Assembly (NCBI GenBank): GCA_917880885.1
Contig: OU862909.1
Span: 30,812,405-30,876,404 of the forward strand
Length of the DNA stretch: 64,000 bases
Direction: 5' to 3'
Source of the DNA: Limnephilus marmoratus
Lineage: Eukaryota; Arthropoda; Insecta; Trichoptera; Limnephilidae
A program made the position numbers and the translations under genes. Shown here piece by piece: positions 46,769 through 55,491 of this stretch (position 1 is the first letter of the stretch; each line of letters starts with the position of its first letter). The notes under the pieces were generated by a model. That model was not told the origin of the DNA and made no database searches. It saw nothing but the letters and a program-made list of their open reading frames with translations.

Positions 46769-47080
46769 AAGGGCGGATCCAGGATTTTTTTCTGGGGGGG
46801 GGCACAAGGGGCGGACGGGCAAAAAAATCAACAATTACTGCTAAGATATTTTTCTGGGGGGGGGGGGGGGGCACAAGATGCGGACGGGCAAAAAAATTAA
46901 CAATTGCTGTTAGAAATAATTTATGATAGTGTCAAAACAATAGAAAAATTTAATGTTTAAAATAAGGACAGTTTTTCTTCTAAGTATGTACTGTGATGAA
47001 ATCTCCACAGTACACAAAAATACCGTCTGGGGAGGGGGGGTGGGGGGGGGGGCACGTGCCCCGTGCCCCCCCCCCCCTGA
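46769..47080. mobile_element. G-run-bearing DNA-transposon-like insert (hAT-like ends)
   Basis: Starts GGGCGGATCCAGGATTTTTT, and the other end reads GGATTCAGGGGGGG as complement, so the ends are inverted repeats built on GGATYCAGG plus a G-run and GCAC. A unit of about 64 bp (CTG, G-run, GCACAAG, GCGGACGGGC, A7) occurs twice. G-runs of about 9, 16, 7 and 11-12 lie at 46794, 46856, 47034 and 47042. The last one faces a C13 run at 47065-47077 across CACGTG. CAGGG-type ends suggest hAT. Tentative. Confidence 0.5.
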
Positions 47081-47387
47081 ATCCATATTATTATATTGCG
47101 TATGTTCCGTGGGCACCATTGTGCTGCGTGGCCGAGGGTTAATTTTTGATTTATTATATCTTACATTAATACTGGTCATTATTTCGTATATGTGTATAAA
47201 AACACAATATAAAAAAATACGTTCAAAAAGCACAGGTTTCCAATAAAATCAATAATTAATGACAAAATATACATATTAATTGCTTTTGTGTTTTATTCGT
47301 AGAACTCCATTTTAATTTTTAGAAATTTAATTAAAATTAAATTTGATAATGTTATTATCGAGTTCTGCATTATTTTAGAATGTATTT

Positions 47388-47428
47388 TAGGTACAGGTGT
47401 TTCGACTTGTAAGGTCATTTTCAAACGG
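47388..47428 (-). ncRNA. Hammerhead motif with U3/A8 core, left arm
   Basis: Minus strand: TTGAAAA (C3 to U and G8 to A), T, GAC...GTC (helix II), GAA, ACACCTGT (one change from the palindrome ACAGCTGT), A as H17. The paired change at positions 3 and 8 could preserve their core base pair. Confidence 0.6.
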
Positions 47429-47721
47429 TAGTGAAGCCACTTACGGACGACTTATTTATAATATTTTAAATGTCAATTTTTGAAGGTGTCTAAATTGATT
47501 TAGTACCGGTTAATCCAATTTGCGAGAGACACATTAATGAGAGAGTAATTATGTGGGACTCGGAATCTTTCCCTTTGGTTTCCCTTGCACTAACAACTCT
47601 CAATTAGTGTCTCTGCAAATTGGATTAAACTAAATTAAATTGGTAATAAATCAATTTAGACACCTTCAAAAATTGTCATTTAAAATATTATAAATAAGTG
47701 GTCCGTAAGTGGCTTCACCAC

Positions 47722-47760
47722 AGTTTGAAAATGACCTTACAAGTCGAAATAGCTGTAACT
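47722..47760 (+). ncRNA. Hammerhead motif with U3/A8 core, right arm
   Basis: AGT (helix I), TTGAAAA, T, GAC-CTTACAA-GTC, GAA, ATAGCTGT (helix III, one change), A (H17), ACT (helix I, 3 bp). Mirror partner of the left-arm motif with one private helix III change in each arm. Confidence 0.6.
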
Positions 47761-48066
47761 AAAATACATTCTAAAATAATGCAGAACTCGATAATAACAT
47801 TATCAAATTTAATTTTAATTAAATTTCTAAAAATTAAAATGGAGTTCTACGAATAAAACACAAAAGCAATTAATATGTATATTTTGTCATTAATTATTGA
47901 TTTTATTGGAAACCTGTGCTTTTTGAACGTATTTTTTATTTTGTGTTTTTATACACATATACGAAATAATGACCAGTATTAATGTAAGATATAATAAATC
48001 AAAAATTAACCCTCGGCCACGCAGCACAATGGCGCCCACGGAACATACGCAATATAATAATATGGA

Positions 48067-48695
48067 ATGTAATCTGTAATGTGTATATTATATTACAAAT
48101 ACATGTATATATGCAAATGGTTCGCAGAGTAATTTCCATTAGACCAGCGCAGCCTTAATTAAATTACAATGGGTATTGAATAAAAATAACCCCGCAGAGA
48201 AAACGGTTATTTCCTCTTTCATATTAAGCCTTGAATTTGGCATACAAAATAATATAATAGGACGCAATAAAGTTGTAAATATCCCAGTAGAATTTTGCAG
48301 GTGTGCGACGCCGCGCCAACCATCCCTTATTAGTAGGGCGTAAATCATGGGGAGGGGAAGGGAAGGGGAAGGGCGGAAACATAAGCAGTAGGCAGTAGGC
48401 AGTACAGGCAGAAGGCAGTATAGGTTATATGCCCCATACCAGGAACACAGACATGTTTGAGGCATCTCACCCTCTTTCCTCTGAATTAAAAATACCGAGC
48501 TTTACTTGAACGTGACTAGATAATATCTATAAAGTCAATTCAGGAAAAATGCTGTAAATCTCGAGTAAAGCTATTATTCTTAAGACTTGATATATTAAGT
48601 CTACATAGATTGAAAAATCAGAGTGTGCAATTGACACGCGCTAGAAGTGAAACCTTCAGAAAATTAAAATAGAGAAGAGTGGGGAGGGTACGAAG
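48067..48695. other. No gene seen
   Basis: AT-rich with short GGGGAAGGG and AGGCAGTA repeats at 48345-48420. Confidence 0.3.
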
Positions 48696-48865
48696 CACCG
48701 CACAACGAGGAGACCGATTATACTATCTCATTCTTTCGCAGGTTAAATCGTATAGATGTATGTGTTTGTCTCTTTTTAGTGTGGCTATTTTTCGTTTCAT
48801 CGAGTTTAAAATCACAACGGTGCTAAAGAAGTGTTCACTTAAAAAATTATGCATACTAACGCTAT
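48696..48865 (+). repeat. Dispersed repeat E, copy 1
   Basis: Shares about 150 bp with 60690-60835: GAGACCGATTAT, TCTTTCGCAGGTTAAATC, GTGTTTGT, TTTTTCGTTTCATCGAGTTT, TGCTAAAGAAGTGTTCACTT. Class unknown. The 75-codon frame over it is not supported by the other copy. Confidence 0.6.
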
Positions 48866-49604
48866 TTTCCATTGCCAGATATCTTTGTAAACAACGAACA
48901 AATTAAGAAAATCGGCGAATATGTACTACCAATTTTCTGTTACAAATACGAGAAAAAGGCTGTGGTTTTTATTACGCTTTATTATTTTTTTGTCTTATTG
49001 TAAAAAGCTAACAGTGCGTGCGTTATTTTCCTATAAAAATACAGAAAAGTTAGATGAGTCTATAGCTCGTCTTTTTTTCCAAAGATTCAATACCTTTTTG
49101 AATTACGAGGCCCGAATTATCGGAACACCGAAGTAAAGTCGGGTCAATCTACAAATGAATATTTCATAAGAAAAAATAAAAAATAAATTACACTGAGATG
49201 TAAAAGTAATCTTCAATAAACTCAACTCATCTTACAGGTAAGTTATATTTGTACGCAACCTACATAAGTAAGTATCGCAAAAAACTAGCCCTTGGGAATA
49301 TTTTCCCTCTAAATAATTCAAGTTTTAGAGGGCACTTAAAAAAGCTCTCTTTGCAAAATATACCACAGAAAACATAAAATCTTTTGAAAAATGAATTGAC
49401 GGCGGTCTTAATATCCCAAAATAATGTCATAACCTTCACGTTCGGTTTAGAAAATATACTTTACATTTTCGTACAAATATGGTTGTACATAAAACTTGTG
49501 TACTCTGGCAAAACACAAGTAATGTGAGATAATATAACTAATACGTCACGCTTCAAACACAGTTTTCATATTTCAGGATTAACTCTGAATTCTTAATATT
49601 GCTA
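48866..49604. other. No gene; isolated CAG|GTAAGT site
   Basis: At 49235-49243 the plus strand reads CTTACAGGTAAGTT, a perfect joined acceptor/donor. It could be a recursive splice site for a plus-strand intron, but the other exon-like signals here are on the minus strand, so chance is likely. The rest is AT-rich. Confidence 0.25.
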
Positions 49605-50025
49605 TTTGGGAGTCAGGTGTGAGTACCGTCGCCAGGGAACCATTTATTAGATAACCAACACCTTTGGTAAGCTACATTTTGTTACTTGGCAGGGGTGCCC
49701 GGGTTCGTAGATGTGTCCGCCTAACAACTGGGTGGCAGGGCGGATCGGGAGAGACCGGTTGAGGGAGACGTTTTGACCTCTCCAGCAGACTCTCTCGGAA
49801 CACTGCGTTGCATCGCAGTGGAAGGGATGGATTCATATGTCCGTCACTTCTGGTCAAACTGACCCCCAGATTCCTACCCACCCTTCATACCTTTTTCCTT
49901 TCCAGAATTTCCTCTCATTTCTTTCCTAAACATGCCCTCCACACAGCATCCCCAAAGATGACATATGACCTGAGGTGAAATATCTTCCTTCGGGCCTCCT
50001 GTGTGGAGCTAATGAAAAAAAATAA
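49605..50025 (+). mobile_element. SINE-A copy 6 (near full length)
   Basis: Starts TTTGGGAGTCAGGTGTGAG, TACCGTCGCC, with GTTACTTGGCAGGGGTGCCC, the GGATCGGGAGAGACCGG block and GGGCCTCCTGTGTGGAGCTA, then ATG and an A-rich tail. The middle ATTC-CCGTCACT-CTGGTCAAACTGACCCCC blocks are well preserved. Confidence 0.8.
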
Positions 50026-50424
50026 AAAAAATGTGTAACCAATTGATCAAATTTAAATGCCACTGGGGTGTTAATTTCGATAATTCGTACATTTATACGA
50101 GTAGATAACCATAAATCACTTTTTTAAAGAATTTTAATCGTAAATATTACTAGAACAGGCAGACAAAGTGTAATATTTTTTAATGAAAACGAGCATTGAT
50201 TTTTTGAAAATCTTTTTCGTTTACCACCAGAAGTATAACGTAAACAGATAAAACAGAGTAAAAGGGTAGGTACTTTATTTTAGTAAGTAGTTTTCAATAT
50301 CGATAAAAGATGAGTAATGCGTATGCCGTGAAATAATGCTTGCCGAGCCAATCATTTTATTTACTTTACGGCAGCAACAAAGAAACATTTTGCACGAAAC
50401 AAGCCGAGCAAAATTAGATTATAA
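50026..50424. other. No gene seen
   Basis: AT-rich sequence leading into the satellite. Confidence 0.3.
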
Positions 50425-50880
50425 ACTAAGAAATTTATAATCAACATCCAAGCGCAACTTATCAAAGAAGTCGTTTTAACACATAAATGTCCATCAACTT
50501 AACGTAGATGTATTATATATATATCAATCTATAGAATAAAGGTACACATTGAAATAGGCAGCGAATTGTATAAGAAGTAAAAGGGTGAAAAAAGCTACTT
50601 TAAAATAAATGGTTAATTTTTAAAATTTGTAATCAACATCCCAGCGCAACCTCTCAAAGAATTCGTTTTTACAAATAAATGTCCATCAACGCAACGTAGA
50701 TGTATTTATATATCAATCTATAGAATAAAGGTACACATTAAAATGGGCAGCGAATTATACAAGTAGTAAAAGAGTGAAAAAAAGCTAATTGTTGATTTTT
50801 AAAATTTATAATCCACATCCCAACGCAACTTATCAAAGAAGTCGTTTTATCAAATAAATGTCCATCAACGCAACGTAGAT

Positions 50881-52035
50881 GTGTTATATATAAGAGCGCT
50901 GGTGTTCTTGGATTTATCAAAAGCATTTGACACTGTTTCCCACGAATTGCTACTTAAAAAATTATCATCTTTAGGCATTAACAATACAGCAATGGGCTGG
51001 TTCAGATCTTATCTTAGTGACAGAACACAACAAGTGGAAATAAATAAGATGTTAAGCGAGGGTAAATCAATCTCCTTTGGAGTCCCGCAAGGTAGTGTGC
51101 TTGGGCCAATATTGTTTCTTATTTATATAAATGATTTATGTAGTCTGAATATTCCTGGTAACATTGTTAGTTTTGCAGATGACACTGCCTTAATATTTGA
51201 GGGTAAAACTTGGAATGAAACTTTCAACAAAAGTAATATAGGTTTAAGAGTGGTAAATAGTTGGTTAAACAATAATATATTAACTTTGAATGCACAAAAA
51301 ACCAAATTTATCACTTTTAGCATTTCAAGTAAAAGTCAGCCTTCCGAAACTCACAACTTGATTATTCACAATTGTTTTCAAACATGTAACTGCAACCCTT
51401 TAGAAAATGTAGTCAGCATCAAATACCTTGGTGTAAAAATAGATAAATTCTTGAGATGGAATGATCATGTTAATATGTTAGTAAATAATACTAGGAGACT
51501 TACCTATATCTTTAAAGAACTGAGACATATACTAGACAAAGAAAAATTAAAAACTGTTTATTTTGCAATAATCCAGTCTCTGCTTTCTTATAATATAGTG
51601 TGCTGGGGATCCTGCGCAAAGACTTATATAGAACCACTTAATATTGCCCAAAAAATGATTCTTAAAGTTATGTTCAAGAAAAAAATTAAATATCCAACTC
51701 ATTTACTTTTTAAGGAATGTAATGTAATGAACGTAAAACAGTTATATATTACACAAACGCTTTGTAGATTTTTTAATAATATTAATATTGCAGAAAGAAC
51801 ACAGCAAATTCGTACTACTAGAATTGGCTCTGGTCTGAATTTTATGGCAATTCAAACTAAATCTTCTTTTGGTCAAAGAAATTATTTTTATCAAGCTCCA
51901 CTCATATTTAATAGCCTTCCAGAACATATAAAGTCATCTAATTCCTTGTACACTTTTAAAAAGAATCTTAAAATATTTGTGTTAGTCGAGGATTGCCAAT
52001 TAATTTTCTCTACTTTGTCCTTTCTAAATTATTAG
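50881..52035 (+). CDS. Reverse transcriptase fragment of a non-LTR retrotransposon (384 codons, uninterrupted)
   Basis: RNA-directed DNA polymerase of a jockey/CR1-type element. It copies element RNA into the genome by target-primed reverse transcription in the nucleus. Motif A FLDLSKAFDT at residues 9-18 (Asp11, Asp17), GWFRSYLSDRTQQV at 39-52, motif B FGVPQGSVLGPILFLIYIND at 66-85, motif C FADDTALIF at 98-106 (Asp100, Asp101), then SWLNNNILTLNAQKTKFITF and KYLGVKIDKFLRWNDHV, followed by the C-terminal region with YNIVCWGS. The first four or five codons, including the ATG at 50881, belong to the invaded satellite. The real protein would have begun several hundred residues upstream, including endonuclease and perhaps ORF1. 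There are no stops or frameshifts, so insertion is recent, but without the 5' part it is a dead copy. Confidence 0.9.
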   Translation: MLYIRALVFLDLSKAFDTVSHELLLKKLSSLGINNTAMGWFRSYLSDRTQQVEINKMLSEGKSISFGVPQGSVLGPILFLIYINDLCSLNIPGNIVSFADDTALIFEGKTWNETFNKSNIGLRVVNSWLNNNILTLNAQKTKFITFSISSKSQPSETHNLIIHNCFQTCNCNPLENVVSIKYLGVKIDKFLRWNDHVNMLVNNTRRLTYIFKELRHILDKEKLKTVYFAIIQSLLSYNIVCWGSCAKTYIEPLNIAQKMILKVMFKKKIKYPTHLLFKECNVMNVKQLYITQTLCRFFNNINIAERTQQIRTTRIGSGLNFMAIQTKSSFGQRNYFYQAPLIFNSLPEHIKSSNSLYTFKKNLKIFVLVEDCQLIFSTLSFLNY

Positions 52036-52131
52036 CTAAATGAGTATGTTTATGAAATAAGCTAAAATAATTTTTATTTTTCATATAATGAATAACTTAT
52101 TACTTTGTATAAAACGACTACATTTAAAACA

Positions 52132-52174
52132 ATATCAACATGTTTCGACAACAATGTTGTCTTCATCAGGATAT
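52132..52174 (-). ncRNA. Hammerhead ribozyme, intact (left arm)
   Basis: Same 43 bases as the right-arm copy on the opposite strand: helix I ATATC/GATAT, CTGATGA, A, GACAAC-ATT-GTTGTC, GAA, ACATGT, T. Predicted cleavage after the U at 52137 (minus strand). Because both strands of the palindrome carry the motif, transcription in either direction would yield a ribozyme. Confidence 0.8.
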
Positions 52175-52251
52175 GTTACTATGATAAATGACAAACAAGT
52201 ATAGACAAATATATAATTTGTCTATACTTGTTTGTCATTTATCATAGTAAC

Positions 52252-52294
52252 ATATCCTGATGAAGACAACATTGTTGTCGAAACATGTTGATAT
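52252..52294 (+). ncRNA. Hammerhead ribozyme, intact (right arm)
   Basis: Helix I strand ATATC (52252-52256), core CTGATGA (52257-52263), extra A, helix II GACAAC (52265-52270), loop ATT, GTTGTC (52274-52279), GAA (52280-52282), helix III palindrome ACATGT (52283-52288), T at H17 (52289), helix I GATAT (52290-52294). All catalytic positions C3, U4, G5, A6, G8, A9, G12, A13, A14 and the A15.1-U16.1 pair are present. The GUU triplet is cleavable but less favourable than GUC. Helix III is a loopless palindrome, so a dimer is the likely active form. Confidence 0.85.
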
Positions 52295-53084
52295 TGTTTT
52301 AAATATAGTGGTTTTATACAAAGTAATAAGTTATTCATTATATGAAAAATGATGCCACAAAATAAATTTGCCAAGTTTGAAGAAGTAATTTTTATTTTGT
52401 TTAAACTGTTTTTTTTTCATCTTCCTCCTGCCAAATCTATAGCATGTTAAATTATATACATATATTTATTATTTACAACTTAATCCTTAAAAACAAAACA
52501 AAAAAATACTTCATTTGATTTTATTTTGAATCAGATCTCAAAACTATGGTCACCCTAAAAGTTTACATTAATGTACTACCTAGTGCCATCAGTTTAGTGG
52601 GTACCCATAATCTCAATCTGTAAGAAATACAACAATATTGTTCTTTCAAAATCTGTATAATTTTGTGTTATTTTGTTAACTTGTATAATTATTGTTAACC
52701 TCAACACAGGCTTGTCCTAGTGAGGTAACAAATTGTATTGTAAACATTTTTACCTACAGTGTAAAGAAACAATAAATAAAACTAATAAAAATATATCAAT
52801 CTATAGAATAAAGGTATGCACACATTAAAATGGGCAGCGAATTATACAAGTAGATTGTAAAAGAGTGAAAAAAAGCTACTTGTTAATTTTAAAAATTTAT
52901 AATCAACCTCCCAGCGCAACTTATCAAAGAATTCAATATCAATTAATTTAATGGAGGAAAAGTAACACTAACATGTTCCATTTTTTTAAATAAATAAAAT
53001 TATATAAAAAAAATTATAATTATAAAATTCTTTTATCAAATAAATGTCTACCAACGCAACGTAGATGTATTAAATATCAACTAA

Positions 53085-53575
53085 CTAACTAACTAACCAT
53101 CACGCCGTTTCCCCGCAGGGGTAGGCAGAGAGGACGGACCGCCAAACAACTCGGTCTTGGCACACACTCTTTGCCTCACTCACATTCATACATCGTCTCA
53201 TACATACTCTTCTATTATTCTGACTTTTGACATGGCCCGTCTCAAGTATCTGATTCACTTGATCGTGCCATGTCTTCCTCGGGCGTCCCCGACTTCTTCT
53301 ACCATTCACATTTGCATCATATATTCTTTTTACACTACTTTCTTCATTCGCTCTACGTGCCCAAACCATCTGAGAGTCCCATTCTTAATTTTGCTCATTA
53401 TACTTACATCAGCCTTACATTCTTTGCGGATATCCACATTTCTAACACGATCATACATGGTTTTACCACACATACGTCTCAGGGATCTCATTTCAACAGC
53501 ATTCAGTTTACTTTCATCCTTCCTCTGCCAGTTCCATGCCTCACTGCCATACATCAGGGTAGGTACCAGGACTTA
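53085..53575 (-). pseudogene. Non-LTR retrotransposon 3' fragment, second family, copy 2
   Basis: The minus-strand frame 53554-53330 reads YGSEAWNWQRKDESKLNAVE, MRSLRRMCGKTMYDRVRN, GTLRWFGHVERMKK. A shifted frame 53369-53100 gives GRRSRGRPRKTWHDQV and ends PCGETA. This YGSEAW...RWFGHVERM...GRPRKTW order is the C-terminal end of a common insect reverse-transcriptase polyprotein family distinct from the jockey-like ones here. At least one frameshift. The tail is (TTAG)4 on the minus strand (CTAACTAACTAACTAA at 53085-53099). 5'-truncated on insertion into the satellite. Confidence 0.8.
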
Positions 53576-53850
53576 TATAGAATAAAGGTACACATTTAAA
53601 TCGGCAGAGAATTGTACAAGTAGTAAAAGGGTGTAAAAAAAAAAACTAAAATAAAATCTTTAATTTTAAAATTTATAACGAAAATCCCATCGCAACCAAT
53701 CAAAGAATTCGTTTTAACAAATAAATGTCCATCAACGCAATGAATCATATATCAATCTATAGAATAAATGTACACATTGAAATGGGCAGCGAATTGTAGA
53801 AGTTGTAAAAGGGTGAAAAAAAGCTACTTTAAAATAAATTCTTACTATTA

Positions 53851-54277
53851 AATAGAAGTCCAAAGGGAAAGATTCGCTCGTTTTATGCGACAACGTAGCT
53901 GGAAATGTTTTTACGCAAAGGGGGACCCTTATACGTGACCAAGAAACGATATTATTTTTGGTAATAAAGGGTAAAAAGGGTTGCTTGGTTTCGGAACTAA
54001 CAACGTTTGAATGTCCTTAATCACTACTGTACTACGTATACATGTTTGTGAAAAATAATTTGCTGTTTCAGAATTTACTGCCAAAGGAAAAAGTGTCAGA
54101 GATTAGAGTTTAAAGTAAGTACTTCACTTTGTAATGTAAAATAGTAAAGGAAATGCTAATTTTACGTTGTCTTTAATTGCTGTTACATTGTAAGCAAATT
54201 ACGGTTAAAGGGATAACTTTGCAAAGAAAGTAATAAAAATAAGATCTCGAAGAAATTAAATTTTTTATTTTACTTGC
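53851..54277. other. No gene seen (probable intron)
   Basis: AT-rich region adjoining the exon-like segment. No features. Confidence 0.3.
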
Positions 54278-54345
54278 CTGCTCGTGATTTTGCCAAGAAG
54301 AAGATTGGCGATGGAAATTATGCCTTCATTGTCATTGGCGCTTAC
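54278..54345 (-). CDS. Probable short exon of an unidentified minus-strand gene (68 bp), possible recursive splice site
   Basis: On the minus strand, TTTATCTATTGTTCCAG is a good 3' splice site. The following 68 bases are open in one frame only, VSANDNEGIISIANLLLGKI then TSR, and end GAGCAG|GCAAGT, a strong GC-type 5' splice site. The exon starts GTAAGC, so the acceptor junction CAG|GTAAGC also forms a donor sequence, as at recursive splice sites of long introns. GC content is well above the flanks. The gene is not recognised. It is on the same strand as the exon at 2143-2235, 52 kb away, and may belong to the same gene with a very long intron. Phase agreement between the two cannot be established because further exons may lie between. 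Confidence 0.55.
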
Positions 54346-54444
54346 CTGGAACAATAGATAAATGTTTATTAGAAAAAAAGTGTACCTATACATGTGAATA
54401 CAAACAATTCTCAAATATGATATGAAAATAATAAAAATATATTT

Positions 54445-54575
54445 TTTTACATTAGCTCAACACAGAAAAAATCCCTAAGGGCCTATGCCATATTTGGGGA
54501 TGCCGTGGGGAAGGGTCTTTTTATAAAAATGAAGGACAGGAAGTTCTGGGAAGGAAAAAGGTACGAGGGGTCGAT
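54445..54575 (-). mobile_element. SINE-A 3' fragment (copy 7)
   Basis: TTACATTAGCTCAACACAG, then CTAAGGGCCTATGCCAT, TTTGGGGATGCCGTGGGGAA and GAAGTTCTGGGAAGGAAAAAG match the 3' third of the family in reverse orientation. The 5' two thirds are absent. Confidence 0.75.
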
Positions 54576-55281
54576 AGGAAAATATAGTAAGCAAACAACT
54601 AAAGCTCTTGCGCAATCAACATATTTTTTGAGTACAAATTTATATTATTAAACTTTACACCACATAAACGACATACCGCTGATAAATTCGTTGTTATCTC
54701 TCACCCCTCTACATGAACGACACCTCATGTAACAGAAATCGAGGTTACAGCAGAACTCTCAATGGCAAAATCACATTAAATATTCACATAAAGATTTTAA
54801 TAAAACAGTCATTGCAAAAACGTTGTATTTAATTAATTAGTAGAAATGAGAGAGAGATTGATGCCCAAATTGTATTTAGTAAAATGATGTTACCATTTAA
54901 ATGAAAGTCGTATCCCGCGAACACAAAGTGGAATACAAGCCAAAACGCCTGGTTTTTGGTTAGTCTCCAGATCTGACTGCCTCTATTGGCCAATGTTTAT
55001 TACACCTACTTACAGTCCTACAATTGTAAATTTGTATATTTATTACAACTATTACATTAATTTAAAAATTGAGCAAATGTAGCTTTAAATCAAAAGTGAG
55101 CTTCGGTGAGTTTTATTAAAAGCTGAAACTATTTTAAAATAAATTGTAGTTGTATTCAACTTTCCCAAGATAATTGACCAATAATTAGATCTCATACGAA
55201 AACAAATAAAATTTTAAAATAGCACCGTTTTAATATTTTTTTATTTATCTTAATTTGTAAAGATCCATTTTTTTCTTGTAT
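54576..55281. other. No gene seen
   Basis: AT-rich, featureless. Confidence 0.35.
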
Positions 55282-55491
55282 CCAATAATATAATTATTCA
55301 ATTTATAAAAACAGTTTATTTATAAACGAGTTCTCCTGTGTAATTATAATTAAGCGTGACAGCTGTAATCAGAAAACCGTTTGATAATGCCTTTGACAGT
55401 TTGATAATGTCTTCAGAAGGCGAAACAGCTGTCACGTATTACTAAGCAGAACATGTTTATTAATAAATCGATTAATATTTTATTTATTACG
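55282..55491 (+). mobile_element. Palindromic HHR element, sister of the 22.5 kb element
   Basis: TTTATAAAAACAGTTTATTT, CGAGTTCTCCTGTGTAATTA and AAGCGTGACAGCTGT match the left arm at 22.5 kb. The right side has GACAGCTGTCACGTATTACT and AGCAGAACATGTTTATTAAT as a decayed reverse arm. The centre retains the hammerhead CUGANGA half lost at 22.5 kb, plus an extra duplicated TTTGATAATG segment. Confidence 0.65.
55396..55438 (+). ncRNA. Hammerhead motif with U3/A8 core
   Basis: TTGATAA in place of CTGATGA (U3 and A8), T, helix II GTCTT-CAG-AAGGC (5 bp with one G-U), GAA, ACAGCTGT (helix III palindrome), C as H17. Apart from the paired 3/8 change the motif is complete, with a favourable GUC triplet. 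Helix I is weak (AC/GT). Confidence 0.6.

Larger units (their letters stand above)
47082..48066. mobile_element. 985-bp near-perfect palindrome carrying an HHR in each arm
   Basis: The left end TCCATATTATTATATTGCG matches the right end CGCAATATAATAATATGGA. The arms (about 465 bp) remain complementary through landmarks such as GTGCTGCGTGGCCGAGGG, AGCACAGGTTTCC, GTAGAACTCCATTTT, TTATTATCGAGTTCTGCA and GTGAAGCCACTTACGGAC (each with its complement on the other side). The spacer is about 50 bp (47546-47597). Each arm contains the terminal blocks and the hammerhead of the GAGTTCTGC group, so it looks like two element copies joined head-to-head. Differences between arms are few, implying recent formation or gene conversion. 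Confidence 0.85.
52076..52350. mobile_element. Palindromic HHR element (275-bp palindrome) with two facing intact ribozymes
   Basis: Nearly perfect inverted repeat centred at 52213. The left arm starts ATTTTTCATATAATGAATAA and the right arm ends with its complement. Beyond the right arm, ATGCCACAAAATAAATTTGCC and AAGTTTGAAGAAG belong to the element (also seen at 34.3 kb). TAATTTTTATTTT at 52068-52080 recurs at 52386-52398 and may be a 13-bp target duplication enclosing 52081-52385, though it is AT-rich. The arm module TATAGTGGTTTTATACAAAG is shared with other HHR elements. No coding capacity. Confidence 0.85.
50893..52790 (+). mobile_element. 5'-truncated non-LTR retrotransposon with open reverse-transcriptase frame
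   Basis: The element enters the satellite after GTGTTATATA and its first bases encode ALVFLDLSKAFDT, so it lacks the endonuclease and the N-terminal RT part. The 3' end AACAATAAATAAAACTAATA, then AAA at about 52790, is followed by resumption of the satellite (ATATATCAATCTATAG). The target duplication cannot be read because both sides are TA repeats. A palindromic HHR element lies within its 3' UTR, so the order of insertion is satellite, retrotransposon, HHR element. Confidence 0.85.
50425..53850. repeat. Satellite of about 185-bp units, split by two retrotransposon insertions
   Basis: Units contain TATCAATCTATAGAATAAAG, GTACACATTGAAATGGGCAG, CGAATTGTA, AGTAAAAGGGTGAAAAAAAGC, TTTATAATCAACATCCCAGC, GCAACTTATCAAAGAA and AAATAAATGTCCATCAACGC. 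TATAGAATAAA recurs at spacings of 183-189 bp where uninterrupted (50532 to 50721; 53575 to 53758). About six units remain in three blocks: 50425-50892, 52791-53084 and 53575-53850. A further insertion of about 100 bp sits at about 52935-53035. Confidence 0.85.

Noticed and set aside
49231..49243. CTTACAG|GTAAGT as a recursive splice site
   Set aside because: The motif is perfect but isolated and on the plus strand, whereas the exon-like signals are on the minus strand. Kept only as a note.
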